Shown here: piece by piece, positions 12,742-22,955 of the stretch
Numbering within the stretch: the stretch's first letter is position 1
How the letters are laid out: each line of letters begins with the position of its first letter
NCBI GenBank assembly: GCA_028280115.1
Contig: JANQMJ010000012.1
Coordinates: 111,383 to 175,382 of the forward strand
Length of the DNA stretch: 64,000 nt
Reading direction: 5' to 3'
Source of the DNA: Parvularculaceae bacterium
GTDB taxonomy: Bacteria > Pseudomonadota > Alphaproteobacteria > Caulobacterales > Parvularculaceae
The notes under the pieces: model-generated
Seen by the model: the letters and a program-made list of their open reading frames with translations, nothing else
The model's database searches: none
Told to the model about the DNA's origin: nothing
Position numbers and translations under genes: made by a program

Positions 12742-14439
12742 TTACCCGGCCTTCGCCAGTTTTTTCCGCTGCGGCGCGCCGAGCAGCCGGCGGGCGGCGG
12801 CGCGGGCCTCGTCGGTGATTTCCGCGCCCGAGAGCATGCGGGCGAGTTCCTCGATCCGGTCCTCGCGCGTCAGATGCGCCAGCGCCGTGGTCGTTTTGCT
12901 TTTGCGCTGGGTCTTTTCGATACGCCAGTGATGATCGGCGCGGGCGGCGACCTGCGGACTGTGGGTGACGACCAGGACCTGGGCGTCCTGGGACAGGCGC
13001 GCCAGGCGTTCGCCGACCGCGTCCGCGACGGCGCCGCCGATCCCGGCGTCGACTTCATCGAAAATAATCACCGTGCGGTTTTCCTTCGCCGCCAATGCGG
13101 CCTTCATGGCCAGCACGAAACGGGAGAGTTCGCCGCCCGAAGCGATGGTCTTGAGCGGCCCGGCCGGCGCGCCGGGATTGGTGGCGACCATGAATTCGAC
13201 CCGGTCAAAACCTTCCGATGTGGGATTATCGCGATCGGTCTTGACGGCGGTCTTGAACTGCGCCTTGCCGAGTTTGAGCGGCGCCAGCTCCCGCGCGACG
13301 GCTGTGTCGAGCTTTTCCGCGGCGCGAACGCGGTCGCGCGACAGCGTCTCGGCGGCTTTATCGTAGTCCGCGTTCGCCGCGGCGACGGCGCGTTCAAGAT
13401 CTTCATAGGCCTTTTCGCCCAGTTCGAGATCGTCGAGCGCGGTTTTGGATTGCGCCAGAAACACGCTGAGCTGATCGGGCTGAACGCCGTGCTTGCGCGC
13501 TTCCCCGCGCAGGGCGAACAATCGCTCTTCCGCACGATCAAGCGCCTCGGCATCGACGCCGAATTCGCGTTCCGCGCGCGCCATCATATCGCGCGCCTCG
13601 GCGGCCTCGTTCAGCGCACTTTCCAAATGTTCCGCCGCCGCCGTCAATGTCGGCGACGGCGCGGCAAGCCGGCCGGCGGCGCGCTCGGCGGCGCGCAAGG
13701 CGACGGAAAGCTTCGTCTCGACCCCGCCCTCGTCAAGCGCGTTGCGCGCGGCGCTCAAGTCTTCGGCGATCTTTTCCGCCGCCATCAGCGCCGCGCGGCG
13801 TTCGGCGAGGTCGACTTCCTCATCGGGCCGGGGATCGAGATCTTCCAGCGTCTTGACCACATAGCGCAGATAGTCCGCCTCCCGCGCGGCTGCCTCGCTG
13901 CGCCGGCGGCGCTCTTCCAAAGCGGCTTCGCGTTCCCGCCAGGCCCGCCACAGGCCGGCCAGCCTTGCTGCTTTTTTCTCCAGACCGCCAAATGCGTCGA
14001 GCATGCCGCGATGGGCCGGCGCGGCGAGAAAACCGCGGCTGTCATGCTGGCCATGGACTTCGAGGAGGAGTTCGCCAGCCGCCTTGAGCACGCCGATCGA
14101 AACCGGCTGGTCGTTGACGAAGCCCCGGCTGCGCCCGTCCGACGCGACGACGCGGCGCAGAATGATCTGGTCGTCGTCGCCGGCAAGGCCGTTTTCTTCG
14201 AGAAAGGTCCACACCGGGTGATCCGCGCGCGGTTCGAAAGACGCAGCGATCACGCATTGCGCCGCGCCCCGGCGCACGACCCCGCGCTCGGCGCGCCCGC
14301 CGATCGCCATGCCCAGCGCGTCAAGCAGGATCGACTTGCCGGCGCCGGTTTCCCCGGTCAGCGCGGTCAGGCCCGGCGCCAGCGCCAAGCGCGCCTGATC
14401 GATCAGCACGAAGTCCTGGATATGGAGCGCGGTGAGCAT
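12742..14439 (-). CDS. recN: DNA repair protein RecN
   Basis: An SMC-like ATPase of 565 residues for double-strand break repair. Seen: N-terminal LHIQDFVLIDQARLAL and Walker A GETGAGKS (about residues 29-36), a central coiled coil rich in Ala/Glu/Arg, the signature ASGGELSRFVLAMKAAL and Walker B VIIFDEVDAGIGG in the C-terminal head. Length is normal. Placed between bamD and ligA as in other alphaproteobacteria. Start at the ATG before LTALHIQDF fits the family. Confidence 0.97.
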   Translation of the reverse strand: MLTALHIQDFVLIDQARLALAPGLTALTGETGAGKSILLDALGMAIGGRAERGVVRRGAAQCVIAASFEPRADHPVWTFLEENGLAGDDDQIILRRVVASDGRSRGFVNDQPVSIGVLKAAGELLLEVHGQHDSRGFLAAPAHRGMLDAFGGLEKKAARLAGLWRAWREREAALEERRRRSEAAAREADYLRYVVKTLEDLDPRPDEEVDLAERRAALMAAEKIAEDLSAARNALDEGGVETKLSVALRAAERAAGRLAAPSPTLTAAAEHLESALNEAAEARDMMARAEREFGVDAEALDRAEERLFALRGEARKHGVQPDQLSVFLAQSKTALDDLELGEKAYEDLERAVAAANADYDKAAETLSRDRVRAAEKLDTAVARELAPLKLGKAQFKTAVKTDRDNPTSEGFDRVEFMVATNPGAPAGPLKTIASGGELSRFVLAMKAALAAKENRTVIIFDEVDAGIGGAVADAVGERLARLSQDAQVLVVTHSPQVAARADHHWRIEKTQRKSKTTTALAHLTREDRIEELARMLSGAEITDEARAAARRLLGAPQRKKLAKAG

Positions 14440-14501
14440 CGCCGGACCATCCCGTTCGGAAGGCCCGAATTTACATGAGTTCGTCCGCGCCCGAAAGCCG
14501 C

Positions 14502-15503
14502 TTAGTAGGCGCCGGTCTCTTCGTTCCGGGGACCGGCGGCTTCAAGATCGGCGGTGTCGTCTTCGCGCAGTTCCGGCGGCGCGAGCGCGGCCGGCGCTGC
14601 CCGGAGCGGGGCCGGCGCATCGTCGGCGGCCTCTTCAGCGCCGTCAGGGGCGCCGTCGGGGACATCTGTCGCGCGCGGCGTTTTGACGGCGGTTTTTCGC
14701 CCGCCGGTTCCGCCTTCGCTGGCCAGCAGCAATCCGTGATTTTTGAACAGCCGATAGGTATCCTCGTACCAAGGGCTGCCAGGATAGTTATAGCCGAGCA
14801 CGGCGCCCGCGGCGCGCGCCTCTTCGATAACGCCGATTTCAATATACGCCTCGACCAGCCGGTGCAGTGCTTCGGGAACGTGGCTGGTGGTCTGATATTG
14901 TTCGATCACTTTTTTGAACCGGTTGATCGCCGCAATGTGCTTGTTGTTTTTCAAATAAAACCGACCGACATACATTTCCTTGCCGGCCAAATGGTCGTTG
15001 GTGAGATCAAGCTTGAGGCGCGCGTCGCGGGCGTATTCGGTATCCGGAAAACGGCGCACCACGTCCGTCAGGGCGGCGACGGCGTTGTTGGTGTAATCCT
15101 GATCGCGTCCCACATCGCGGATGCGCTCGTAATGGCAGATCGCTCTGAGATAATAGGCGTAAGGCGCGTCCTTATTGCCCGGATGCAGCCCGATGAACTG
15201 GTCGAGCGCCTCAAGGGCTTCCTCATAGTCATTGCCCTGATAATACGCGAACGCCTTCATCAGCATTGCGCGGCGCGCCCACGCCGAATAGGGATGCTGG
15301 CGCTCTACTTCTTCGAAATAACCGATCGCCTCATCGAATCGCTTGCGCTCAAGCTCGCGCTTGGCCTGGGCATAAAGCGTTTCCACCGGCCGCTCGACAT
15401 AGGCGAATTTCGCCTTTTTCTTGTTGGGACTGCACGCGCCAAGGGCCGCGCAGGCGGCGACGATGCAAAGAAGATAGATGAAGAACCGAAAACTGAAGAC
15501 CAC
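14502..15503 (-). CDS. bamD: Outer membrane assembly lipoprotein BamD
   Basis: A 333-residue lipoprotein. The signal ends in lipobox LGAC with C24, followed by TPR helices typical of BamD (YAQAKRELERKRFDEAIGYF, RRFPDTEYARDA). It is a periplasm-facing component of the BAM complex that folds beta-barrel proteins. It is longer than usual because of an Ala/Asp/Pro-rich low-complexity tail after residue about 270. Located between lpxC and recN, consistent with the conserved envelope cluster. Confidence 0.95.
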   Translation of the reverse strand: MVFSFRFFIYLLCIVAACAALGACSPNKKKAKFAYVERPVETLYAQAKRELERKRFDEAIGYFEEVERQHPYSAWARRAMLMKAFAYYQGNDYEEALEALDQFIGLHPGNKDAPYAYYLRAICHYERIRDVGRDQDYTNNAVAALTDVVRRFPDTEYARDARLKLDLTNDHLAGKEMYVGRFYLKNNKHIAAINRFKKVIEQYQTTSHVPEALHRLVEAYIEIGVIEEARAAGAVLGYNYPGSPWYEDTYRLFKNHGLLLASEGGTGGRKTAVKTPRATDVPDGAPDGAEEAADDAPAPLRAAPAALAPPELREDDTADLEAAGPRNEETGAY

Positions 15504-15593
15504 GCGACGCCTGCGAATGTTAAACGCCCCACCGGCGCAAAGTTCTAGTGCGGCGCGAAGAGGGCGTCAAACCGGGGTCTTCGAATCAAGCCC

Positions 15594-16484
15594 CTAGGCG
15601 GTCGCCGCCACCGGCGCGGCGGCCGCATCGGGCTTGCGCACGCGTCTGGCAAGCGCCTGCGCGGCCCTGACATTGAGGTCGTGGCCGGGCTTTTCAGCGG
15701 TAATAGCGCCCCTGATGGGCGCGCCGAGCAGATAAAGATCGCCGATCAGGTCCAGCGCCTTGTGCAGGGCGAATTCATGCGGATCGCGCAGACGTTCCCC
15801 GTTCAGCAGCCGGGCGCCGTCGACGACGAGGGAGTTTTCAAGCGAACCGCCGCGGATCAGGCCCGATCGCCGCAGCGATTCGACTTCATGGCGCCGGCAG
15901 AAAGTGCGCGACTTCGCCAGCCGCTCCTGAATGTCCGGCTCGTCCATATGCACGCAAATCGACTGCCGGCCGATCAGGCAGTCCTCGAAATCAATGGAAA
16001 GATCCAGGCTGAATTCGTTGGCCGGATCAAAACGCAAGCTCCGGTCGCCGTCCGTCACCTGCAGCGCGTCATCGATCACAATTTCACGCCGCGGCTTGTT
16101 CTGCGCGTTGACGCCGATCTTGCGAAATTCACTGACAAAAGGCGCAGCGCTGCCGTCCAGGATGGGAATCTCCGGGCCATGCAGTTCAACCAGCACATTA
16201 TCGATCGAACAAAGCGCGAAGGCGGCCATCAGATGCTCGACGGTCGCCGCTGTCGCGCCATGGGCGTTGGCCAGCGTCGTGCCGTGATTGGCGCTGACGA
16301 CATTTTCAGGCGCCGCATCGATCAGCAGGGCTTGTTTGCCCGCGCCGTCCTGGGGCTGCAGATCGCAGCGCCGAAAGACGATGCCCGTATCCGGCGCGGC
16401 CGGTCGGACAACGATCCGGCAGGCCGCGCCGGAATGAAGCCCGACGCCGCTGAACTCAGCCGATGCGTGCAACGTATTTTGCAA
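15594..16484 (-). CDS. lpxC: UDP-3-O-acyl-N-acetylglucosamine deacetylase LpxC
   Basis: A 296-residue zinc deacetylase for the committed step of lipid A synthesis. Seen: FSGVGLHSGAACRIVV, zinc ligand in TVEHLMAAF, and HKALDLIGDLYLLG carrying the second His and the Asp. The reading frame begins with TTG (16484) preceded by GGGGAG; a second TTG follows at 16472 and no ATG lies near, so a TTG start is likely. That would lower translation of this dosage-sensitive enzyme. Follows ftsZ with a hairpin in between. Confidence 0.96.
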   Translation of the reverse strand: MQNTLHASAEFSGVGLHSGAACRIVVRPAAPDTGIVFRRCDLQPQDGAGKQALLIDAAPENVVSANHGTTLANAHGATAATVEHLMAAFALCSIDNVLVELHGPEIPILDGSAAPFVSEFRKIGVNAQNKPRREIVIDDALQVTDGDRSLRFDPANEFSLDLSIDFEDCLIGRQSICVHMDEPDIQERLAKSRTFCRRHEVESLRRSGLIRGGSLENSLVVDGARLLNGERLRDPHEFALHKALDLIGDLYLLGAPIRGAITAEKPGHDLNVRAAQALARRVRKPDAAAAPVAATA

Positions 16485-16625
16485 TTATCTCCCCATCGCG
16501 ATCACGCCGTCGCCCCTATAATGCCTATGCTGCAACGGCGTTGCATTCCCTTTAAACGGACAATTGTGGTGCTTTTGTCGCTTCATGCCTTCAAGCTTTA
16601 TTTCATTTTGTTGCCAAAACGCAAT

Positions 16626-16653
16626 CGCGCGCCGCAGCGGGCTGCGGCGCGCG
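16626..16653 (-). terminator. Hairpin after ftsZ, possible intrinsic terminator
   Basis: A perfect 13-bp GC-rich stem (CGCGCGCCGCAGC with its complement, 2-base loop). Read on the minus strand it is followed by ATTGCGTTTTGG, a weak T-run. It lies in the 215-bp ftsZ-lpxC gap and could partly separate lpxC expression from ftsZ. Confidence 0.5.
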
Positions 16654-16699
16654 GGTCTCAACAAAAGCAACAAGTTGCGCCAGCTTCCTGACAGCGCGC

Positions 16700-18238
16700 C
16701 TAACCGGTTTTCTTTTTCCTGAGAAAAGACGGAATTTCCAGATCAGCGTCTTCCTGGTCGTCAAAGAGGTCGCCGCGCATGGCTGAGGCGGGTTTGGCCG
16801 GTTCCGGCGCGCGCGGCGCGGTCATGTCATGGCGCTCATCTTTGCCCGCGCCCAACGCTTTGAACATGTCGACCGCCGCCTCGATAGAGTGCTTGCCGAG
16901 CTGCTGGGCCCCGCGGAACGGATTGCGCGCGGGCTTGGCCTCTTCGGCGGGCTGCAGGCGCCGCGGCGCGGCGGGCGCCGCCGCGGAACGCTGGGGAACC
17001 GGCACGCTCGGCCCGGCGCGGGTGAGCGAGGCGCCCGCCGGGGAGCCTTCGGTCAGCATGCGGCGGATGCGCTCATGCACGTCGCCCACAGGATTGGCGG
17101 GCGCCGCCGCAGCGGGCGCAGCGGCTGCGCCCGGCGGCGCGGCGGCGGGCTGTTTCGACGTTTTCGTCGGCGCCGTTTCTGTTTGCGCAGGTGCGTTGAC
17201 CACCAGGGGCTCGCGCCAGGGTTTGGCGACGGCGCTGGTTTTTATTCTTACCTGGGGGCTCTTTTCGTCGACCTCGATATCGATGCCGGTGGCGACTACC
17301 GAAACGCGCACGCGTCCTTCAAGGTCCTGATTGAAGGTCGAGCCGACAATGATGTTGGCCTCCGGATCGACTTCGGCGCGAATGCGGTTCGCCGCCTCGT
17401 CGACTTCGAACAGGGTCATGTCCATCGAACCGGTGATGTTGATCAGAACGCCGCGGGCGCCCTTCATCGACACTTCATCCAGCAGCGGATTGGAAATCGC
17501 GGCTTCGGCCGCCTGAATGGCGCGTTTTTCGCCTTCCGCTTCGCCGGTGCCCATCATCGCCTTGCCCATTTCGCTCATGACCGTGCGCACGTCGGCGAAA
17601 TCGAGATTGATGAGGCCCGGCATGACCATCAGGTCAGTGATGCCTCTGACGCCCGAGTGCAGCACCTGATCCGCCATCGCGAACGCTTCGTGGAAGGTGG
17701 TGCGTTCGTTGGCGATCGAAAACAGGTTCTGGTTGGGAATGATGAGGAGCGTGTCGACATGCTTTTGCAGTTCCTCGATCCCGGCGGTGGCGATGCGCAT
17801 GCGCCGCGCGCCTTCAAAATGGAAGGGCTTGGTCACCACGCCGACCGTCAGGACTTCGCGCTCCTTGGCCGACTTTGCGATGACCGGCGCCGCCCCCGTG
17901 CCGGTGCCGCCGCCCATGCCGGCGGTGATGAACAGCATATGCGCATTGCCGACCTGATCGAGGATTTCGTCGAGCGATTCCTCCGCCGCCGCGCGCCCGA
18001 TATCCGGCACCGATCCGGCGCCGAGTCCTTGCGTCGTCTTGACGCCGAGCTGGATCTTTTTTTCCGCCTTGGAAAGGCCGATCGCCTGCGCATCGGTGTT
18101 CGCCGCCACGAAGTCGACGCCCTCAAGCTTGCTTTCGATCATGTTGTTGACGGCGTTGCCGCCCGCCCCGCCGACGCCGATGACGGTAATACGGGGTTTT
18201 AATTCGGTCAGTTCAGGCACGCTCAAATTTAACGGCAT
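16700..18238 (-). CDS. ftsZ: Cell division GTPase FtsZ
   Basis: A 512-residue tubulin homologue forming the Z ring. Seen: nucleotide-binding [14 protein letters not shown], signature [11 protein letters not shown]7 loop [14 protein letters not shown], then an Ala/Pro-rich disordered linker (about residues 325-480) and the C-terminal binding peptide [10 protein letters not shown] for FtsA and other partners. The extended linker is typical of alphaproteobacteria. GGAG precedes the ATG by 6 bases. A perfect CtrA box lies about 90-105 bases upstream of the start, matching CtrA repression of ftsZ known in Caulobacter. Confidence 0.98.
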   Translation of the reverse strand: MPLNLSVPELTELKPRITVIGVGGAGGNAVNNMIESKLEGVDFVAANTDAQAIGLSKAEKKIQLGVKTTQGLGAGSVPDIGRAAAEESLDEILDQVGNAHMLFITAGMGGGTGTGAAPVIAKSAKEREVLTVGVVTKPFHFEGARRMRIATAGIEELQKHVDTLLIIPNQNLFSIANERTTFHEAFAMADQVLHSGVRGITDLMVMPGLINLDFADVRTVMSEMGKAMMGTGEAEGEKRAIQAAEAAISNPLLDEVSMKGARGVLINITGSMDMTLFEVDEAANRIRAEVDPEANIIVGSTFNQDLEGRVRVSVVATGIDIEVDEKSPQVRIKTSAVAKPWREPLVVNAPAQTETAPTKTSKQPAAAPPGAAAAPAAAAPANPVGDVHERIRRMLTEGSPAGASLTRAGPSVPVPQRSAAAPAAPRRLQPAEEAKPARNPFRGAQQLGKHSIEAAVDMFKALGAGKDERHDMTAPRAPEPAKPASAMRGDLFDDQEDADLEIPSFLRKKKTG

Positions 18239-18327
18239 GGAATGCTCCGATAGACGACTGGTTGCCGGGGATCCGCCCTCATGGTTGCCCCATCGTTAAA
18301 GATTCGTTCAGAACCGTTTAAAAATGG

Positions 18328-18342
18328 TTAACACCCCCTTAA
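18328..18342. promoter_or_regulatory. Perfect CtrA box in the ftsA-ftsZ gap
   Basis: TTAA-CACCCCC-TTAA in the 111-base gap between ftsA and ftsZ, with several further TTAA half-sites nearby (for example 18318-18321). Direct control of ftsZ by CtrA is established in Caulobacter. This spot implies a local ftsZ promoter in addition to read-through from the dcw cluster. Confidence 0.75.
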
Positions 18343-18349
18343 CGACGAC

Positions 18350-19633
18350 TCAGAACTTTGCGCGCAGCCACGCTTCAACGCCGGCGAAGATCGAGCCGTC
18401 GCGCGAAGGATGCGGCGATTGGCGCGCGGCGCCAAGAGCGACATTGCATCCCGCATCGTTATGCGCACGGATCTGGATCATGCCCGCGCACACGGCGAAA
18501 CCTTGCGCGCTCGCCGTCTCAGGCGCCCCGGCGATCGCGACAGGCCGGCCGATGCGGCTTTTCATGCAAAGCGCCTTTTCGGCGATTTCGCGCGCGCCGA
18601 CCAGCATGCTGCCGCCCCCGGTGATCACCGCGCGGCGCAGGCCGCTGCGGCGCAGACCGTCGTCGGGAAGGCGCGCGGCGACGAGTTCGAAAATCTCCTC
18701 CATGCGCGGGATGATGACTTCGCAAAGATCGGCGCGCGAGACCCGCTGGGTCTCCCCGGCGACGCCCAGTTGCTGAATGTCGACCAGACGATGTTCGTCG
18801 CCCGGACCGATCAGCGCCGCGCCGTAGAGCGTCTTGATGCGCTCGGCCTGAGCGATCGGCGTGGCGAAAATCTGCGCGATGTCCTTGGTGATGTGACCGC
18901 CCCCGACCCCGACGCCGCCGCAATCGGTCATGACGCCATTGTCGTACACCGCATAAGCCGTCGACCCGGCGCCGATATCGATCAGCACGACGCCGAGATC
19001 CTTTTCATCGTCGATCAAAACGCCTTCCGCCGCCGCATATGGCCCCGCGATGAAATTGTCCACGGCGAGCCCGCAGCGCTCGACCATGGCGGCGAGATTG
19101 TCGAGCACGCTCTGGCGCGCCGCCGCGCCGAGCATTTCCGCCGAAAGCATCGCCCCGTTCAGGCCGACCGGATCGTCGAACACTTCTTCGCCGTCGAGCC
19201 GGTAACCGTTGGCGAAACCGTGCAGCGCGATGGTTTCCGGCGAGGCGGCCGCGCGCATGCCTTCCGCCAGGCAATCCTCGACGTCTTCTTCCGTGACGAT
19301 CGCGTCGGCGATTTCGATATCGACGCCGATGCGCCGCGTGCGCAAAAATTTGCCGGGAACGGCGACCGACACGCGATGAATATGCGCACCGGCCATGCGT
19401 TCGGCGGCGTCGACCGCCTTTCGGATCCCCGTCTCGACCTGTTCGGGCGAGGCGGCGGTTTTCGAGCGCGCCGGCGCGCCGTGATAACCGACGCCGACAA
19501 TCTCCGCATGGGGCGCAAGGTCCGGCTCGCTTGAAAGCCGCGCAATGAAACAGGCGATTTTCGACGCGCCGATGTCGATCACGGCGACCTGGGACGTCTC
19601 CTTGCGTCGGCGGCGGTTTATCATCGGCGCCAC
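18350..19633 (-). CDS. ftsA: Cell division actin-like protein FtsA
   Basis: A 427-residue actin-fold protein that tethers FtsZ to the membrane. Seen: AVIDIGASKIACFIA (phosphate 1), GVVLIDIGAGSTAYAVYDNG (phosphate 2), AVITGGGSMLVGA (adenosine loop), and a C-terminal amphipathic helix IFAGVEAWLRAKF for membrane binding. The GTG at 19633 has AAGGA 8-9 bases upstream; an ATG three codons later is the alternative. Lies 24 bases after ftsQ. Confidence 0.97.
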   Translation of the reverse strand: MAPMINRRRRKETSQVAVIDIGASKIACFIARLSSEPDLAPHAEIVGVGYHGAPARSKTAASPEQVETGIRKAVDAAERMAGAHIHRVSVAVPGKFLRTRRIGVDIEIADAIVTEEDVEDCLAEGMRAAASPETIALHGFANGYRLDGEEVFDDPVGLNGAMLSAEMLGAAARQSVLDNLAAMVERCGLAVDNFIAGPYAAAEGVLIDDEKDLGVVLIDIGAGSTAYAVYDNGVMTDCGGVGVGGGHITKDIAQIFATPIAQAERIKTLYGAALIGPGDEHRLVDIQQLGVAGETQRVSRADLCEVIIPRMEEIFELVAARLPDDGLRRSGLRRAVITGGGSMLVGAREIAEKALCMKSRIGRPVAIAGAPETASAQGFAVCAGMIQIRAHNDAGCNVALGAARQSPHPSRDGSIFAGVEAWLRAKF

Positions 19634-19657
19634 AGATGCTGTCCTTCGTTCCGCGCG

Positions 19658-20521
19658 TTAATGACCGAGCGGGCTTTCGCCGCTCGCACCGATCTCTCTG
19701 TAGACAAAACGGTTAGGATCGCGAAGATCGACATATTCGATCGGCCGGTCAAGCAATCCGTATGCGTCGTGAAGCCGGGCGAGGTCTTCGACGGCGGCTT
19801 CGTATCCGGTCTCGGGAAACTTGATGTCGCCGCCGGCTTTCAGCCGAAGGTTCCAGCGCCGCTCGCCGACGCGGATCAGCGCCGCGGTCTCGCCCCACAG
19901 CGCGGATTGAGCGCGCACCGCCTGGAGGATGCGCGCGGCGGACTCCGGCGCCCCGGCGCCGACGATGAGCGGCAGGTTGGAATATTCAAAGGCGTCGATC
20001 GGGCGAATGACCGCACCGTGCTGGTCGATGAGATTCAACACGCCGGAAATCTGCCAGACGGCGGCCGGTTCGCGCTCGCGAACGGACACATGCACCGTGC
20101 CCGGCCACAACCGCGAGACCGCCGCGGCGCGCACCCAGCCGATATTTTCCACCCGCGCCCGCGCCGCGAAAGAATCGAAATGAAACATCGACGTGCCGAT
20201 CACCGGGCCGATGGCGTCGAGAAGTTCCTGCTCGCTCGTCTGGCCCAGCCCCCTGGCGGTGACCCGCCGCACCTCAAGGCCTGCCGCGACCGCCCCGGCG
20301 CCGGCAAGCCGGCTTGCCCGTTCGCCCATGAGGCCGACATAACCGCCGCTCCACAAGACGACCGCGGCGATCACGGCAATGACCGTAACGCCCGCCGCGC
20401 CCGCCACGGCGTAACGGGAAATCAAATCGGTCAGGACCGAAATTGCGCCGGCGGATTTTTTCGTTTTGCGTTTTCGCGCGCGGGTGTTTTTGCGGGCGGT
20501 TTTCTTTTTCACCTTTGGCAT
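19658..20521 (-). CDS. ftsQ: Cell division protein FtsQ
   Basis: A 287-residue bitopic divisome protein. A very basic N-terminus ([20 protein letters not shown]), one transmembrane helix ([19 protein letters not shown]), a POTRA domain ([22 protein letters not shown]) and the FtsQ beta domain. The ATG at 20521 has GGAGGA 5-6 bases upstream and overlaps the end of ddl by 13 bases, so a longer frame from 20548 is not needed. Confidence 0.95.
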   Translation of the reverse strand: MPKVKKKTARKNTRARKRKTKKSAGAISVLTDLISRYAVAGAAGVTVIAVIAAVVLWSGGYVGLMGERASRLAGAGAVAAGLEVRRVTARGLGQTSEQELLDAIGPVIGTSMFHFDSFAARARVENIGWVRAAAVSRLWPGTVHVSVREREPAAVWQISGVLNLIDQHGAVIRPIDAFEYSNLPLIVGAGAPESAARILQAVRAQSALWGETAALIRVGERRWNLRLKAGGDIKFPETGYEAAVEDLARLHDAYGLLDRPIEYVDLRDPNRFVYREIGASGESPLGH

Positions 20522-21435
20522 GAGGCGTCCTCCACTAACCATGCGCAAAGCTCGGCGAAGGAAACGCCGAGATGGGCGGCCTGTTCCGGCGCCAGCGACG
20601 TCGGCGTCAGACCGGGCTGGGTGTTCACTTCAAGACAGTAGAGCTGTTCGGCCGGATCGCTTGCATCATATCGAAAGTCCGCGCGGGAAAGCCCGCGGCA
20701 ACCGAGCGCTAGATGCGCCCGCAGGGCAAGGTCAAGGCAGCGCGCCGTCACATCGTCCGGCAAATCGGCGGGCAGAATATGTTCAGAGCCGCCTTCGGCG
20801 TATTTGGCTTCATAATCGTAAAAGGCGAGCGCCGTCGTGATTTCCGTTACGCACAGCGCGCGATCGCCCATGACGGCGACCGTCAGTTCGCGGCCGGGAA
20901 TGAATTTTTCAACCAGCACGTCCTCGCCCAGGGACCATTCTTTGCTTGTCAGCTCTGACGGCGACCGGTTGTCGCCCTTGCGCACGATATAAACCCCGAC
21001 CGAAGATCCCTGCGCATTCGGCTTGATGACATAGGGCGGCGTCATGACATGACCGCCGGCGGCTTCGATGCGCGAAACGATTTTTCCCGGCGGCGACGGA
21101 ATGCCCGCCTCCTCGAACACCGCCTTGGCGCGCTGCTTGTCCATCGCCAGGGCCGAGGCGAGCACGCCGGAATGGGTATAGGGTATATTGAGAACTTCCA
21201 GGAGCCCCTGCACGCAGCCGTCTTCACCCCACTGGCCGTGCAGCGCATTGAAAACGGCGTCGGGTTTTGCATCTATGAGACGTGCCGCCACATCGCGGCC
21301 CGCGTCGATTTCAACGACGTCGTAACCGAGCTCGGCGAGCGCATGCGCCGCCGCCGCGCCGGACACGAGCGAGACCTCCCGCTCCGGCGACCAGCCGCCC
21401 TTCAAAACCGCCACACGTTTGAATTTTTTGTTCAT
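20509..21435 (-). CDS. ddl: D-alanine-D-alanine ligase
   Basis: ATP-grasp enzyme that makes the D-Ala-D-Ala dipeptide for peptidoglycan. Seen: [66 protein letters not shown] and [14 protein letters not shown]. From the ATG at 21435 it has 308 residues, the family length. No Shine-Dalgarno precedes that ATG, because the sequence there is an arm of an inserted repeat. The frame stays open to an ATG at 21492 that overlaps the stop of the inserted S23 gene (ATGA), which would add 19 arm-encoded residues ([15 protein letters not shown]). Which start is used is uncertain. Confidence 0.95.
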   Translation of the reverse strand: MNKKFKRVAVLKGGWSPEREVSLVSGAAAAHALAELGYDVVEIDAGRDVAARLIDAKPDAVFNALHGQWGEDGCVQGLLEVLNIPYTHSGVLASALAMDKQRAKAVFEEAGIPSPPGKIVSRIEAAGGHVMTPPYVIKPNAQGSSVGVYIVRKGDNRSPSELTSKEWSLGEDVLVEKFIPGRELTVAVMGDRALCVTEITTALAFYDYEAKYAEGGSEHILPADLPDDVTARCLDLALRAHLALGCRGLSRADFRYDASDPAEQLYCLEVNTQPGLTPTSLAPEQAAHLGVSFAELCAWLVEDASCQR

Positions 21436-21888
21436 AGAGGTTTTAGGGGTTAGGTTGGAGGTTGCAGGTTGCTGGTTGGAAGGCGCATTCATAGGGCGCC
21501 TGTCAGTTTGTTGCGCATTGAATACAACATTCGGCTGATTTCTTCCGCGCTTTCAACAAGCGGTTCAATCTTGTCTTTCGTCGCAAGTTCCACACGTTCC
21601 GCAACGAGCAGCAGTGTTTCAACCTCAGCAACAGATCCGCGGGCGATGCTCACGAAATGCGCGTAATCCTTGCGCGTGCTGCGCCGTTGTCCTTCTGCAA
21701 TGTTGGCAGGGATTGATATAGCGGCGCGTATAATTTGCGACGTTAAACGATACTCCTCCTGCTTCGGAAAAGAGGCCGTGAGCGCATAGACGGCTTCAAC
21801 CAAATCCATTGCACGCCGCCAGACCTTAAGGTCGCAATATGATTGAATTTCGCTCACAACCTGCAACCTTCAACCTGCAAACTACCCC

Positions 21889-21896
<8 letters not shown>
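21434..21896. mobile_element. S23-type mini-element: small gene flanked by inverted heptad-repeat arms
   Basis: Left arm (21434-21476) and right arm (about 21854-21896) are imperfect inverted repeats of about 40 bases made of GGTTGCA-like units. The right arm overlaps the last codons and TAG stop of murB, and the left arm abuts the ddl start. Between them is one small gene less GC-rich than its surroundings. The ddl-murB junction is otherwise tight in dcw clusters, so this is an insertion. Confidence 0.6.
21489..21857 (-). CDS. Four-helix-bundle protein (S23 / IVS family)
   Basis: A 122-residue all-alpha protein with the family signature [59 protein letters not shown] and [20 protein letters not shown]. 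Relatives are encoded inside 23S rRNA intervening sequences and in scattered chromosomal sites; the bundle is also shared by Avd of retroelements. The cellular role is unknown. The GTG at 21857 is the likely start, with AAGG of the flanking arm as ribosome site. It lies inside the dcw operon between murB and ddl, a foreign position. Confidence 0.85.
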   Translation of the reverse strand: MSEIQSYCDLKVWRRAMDLVEAVYALTASFPKQEEYRLTSQIIRAAISIPANIAEGQRRSTRKDYAHFVSIARGSVAEVETLLLVAERVELATKDKIEPLVESAEEISRMLYSMRNKLTGAL

Positions 21897-22812
<916 letters not shown>

Positions 22813-22818
22813 AAAAGA

Positions 22819-22931
22819 CCCTCATCCTGAGGTGCGAGCAGCAAAGCTGCGAGCCTCGAAGGATGGCGGCCGGCGCCGCGCTTGCGGCCATCCTTCGAGG
22901 CCCGCCTCCGGCGGGCGCCTCAGGATGAGGG
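22819..22931. repeat. Intergenic palindrome, CATCCTGAGG family
   Basis: Outer arms CCCTCATCCTGAGG (22819-22832) and CCTCAGGATGAGGG (22918-22931) and inner arms GCCTCGAAGGATGGC and its complement form a long cruciform between murC and murB. The same CATCCTGAGG outer arm recurs at 49.05 kb, so it is a dispersed repeat family. Such elements in alphaproteobacteria produce spurious reading frames. Confidence 0.8.
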
Positions 22932-22955
22932 TGTCTATTAGAATGCAACGACACG

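Noticed and set aside
12712..14478. 588-codon plus-strand frame opposite recN
   Set aside because: Antisense shadow in GC-rich DNA; RecN motifs are clear on the minus strand.
16829..18202. 457-codon plus-strand frame opposite ftsZ
   Set aside because: Shadow of ftsZ; His/Arg/Asp-rich composition and no family likeness.
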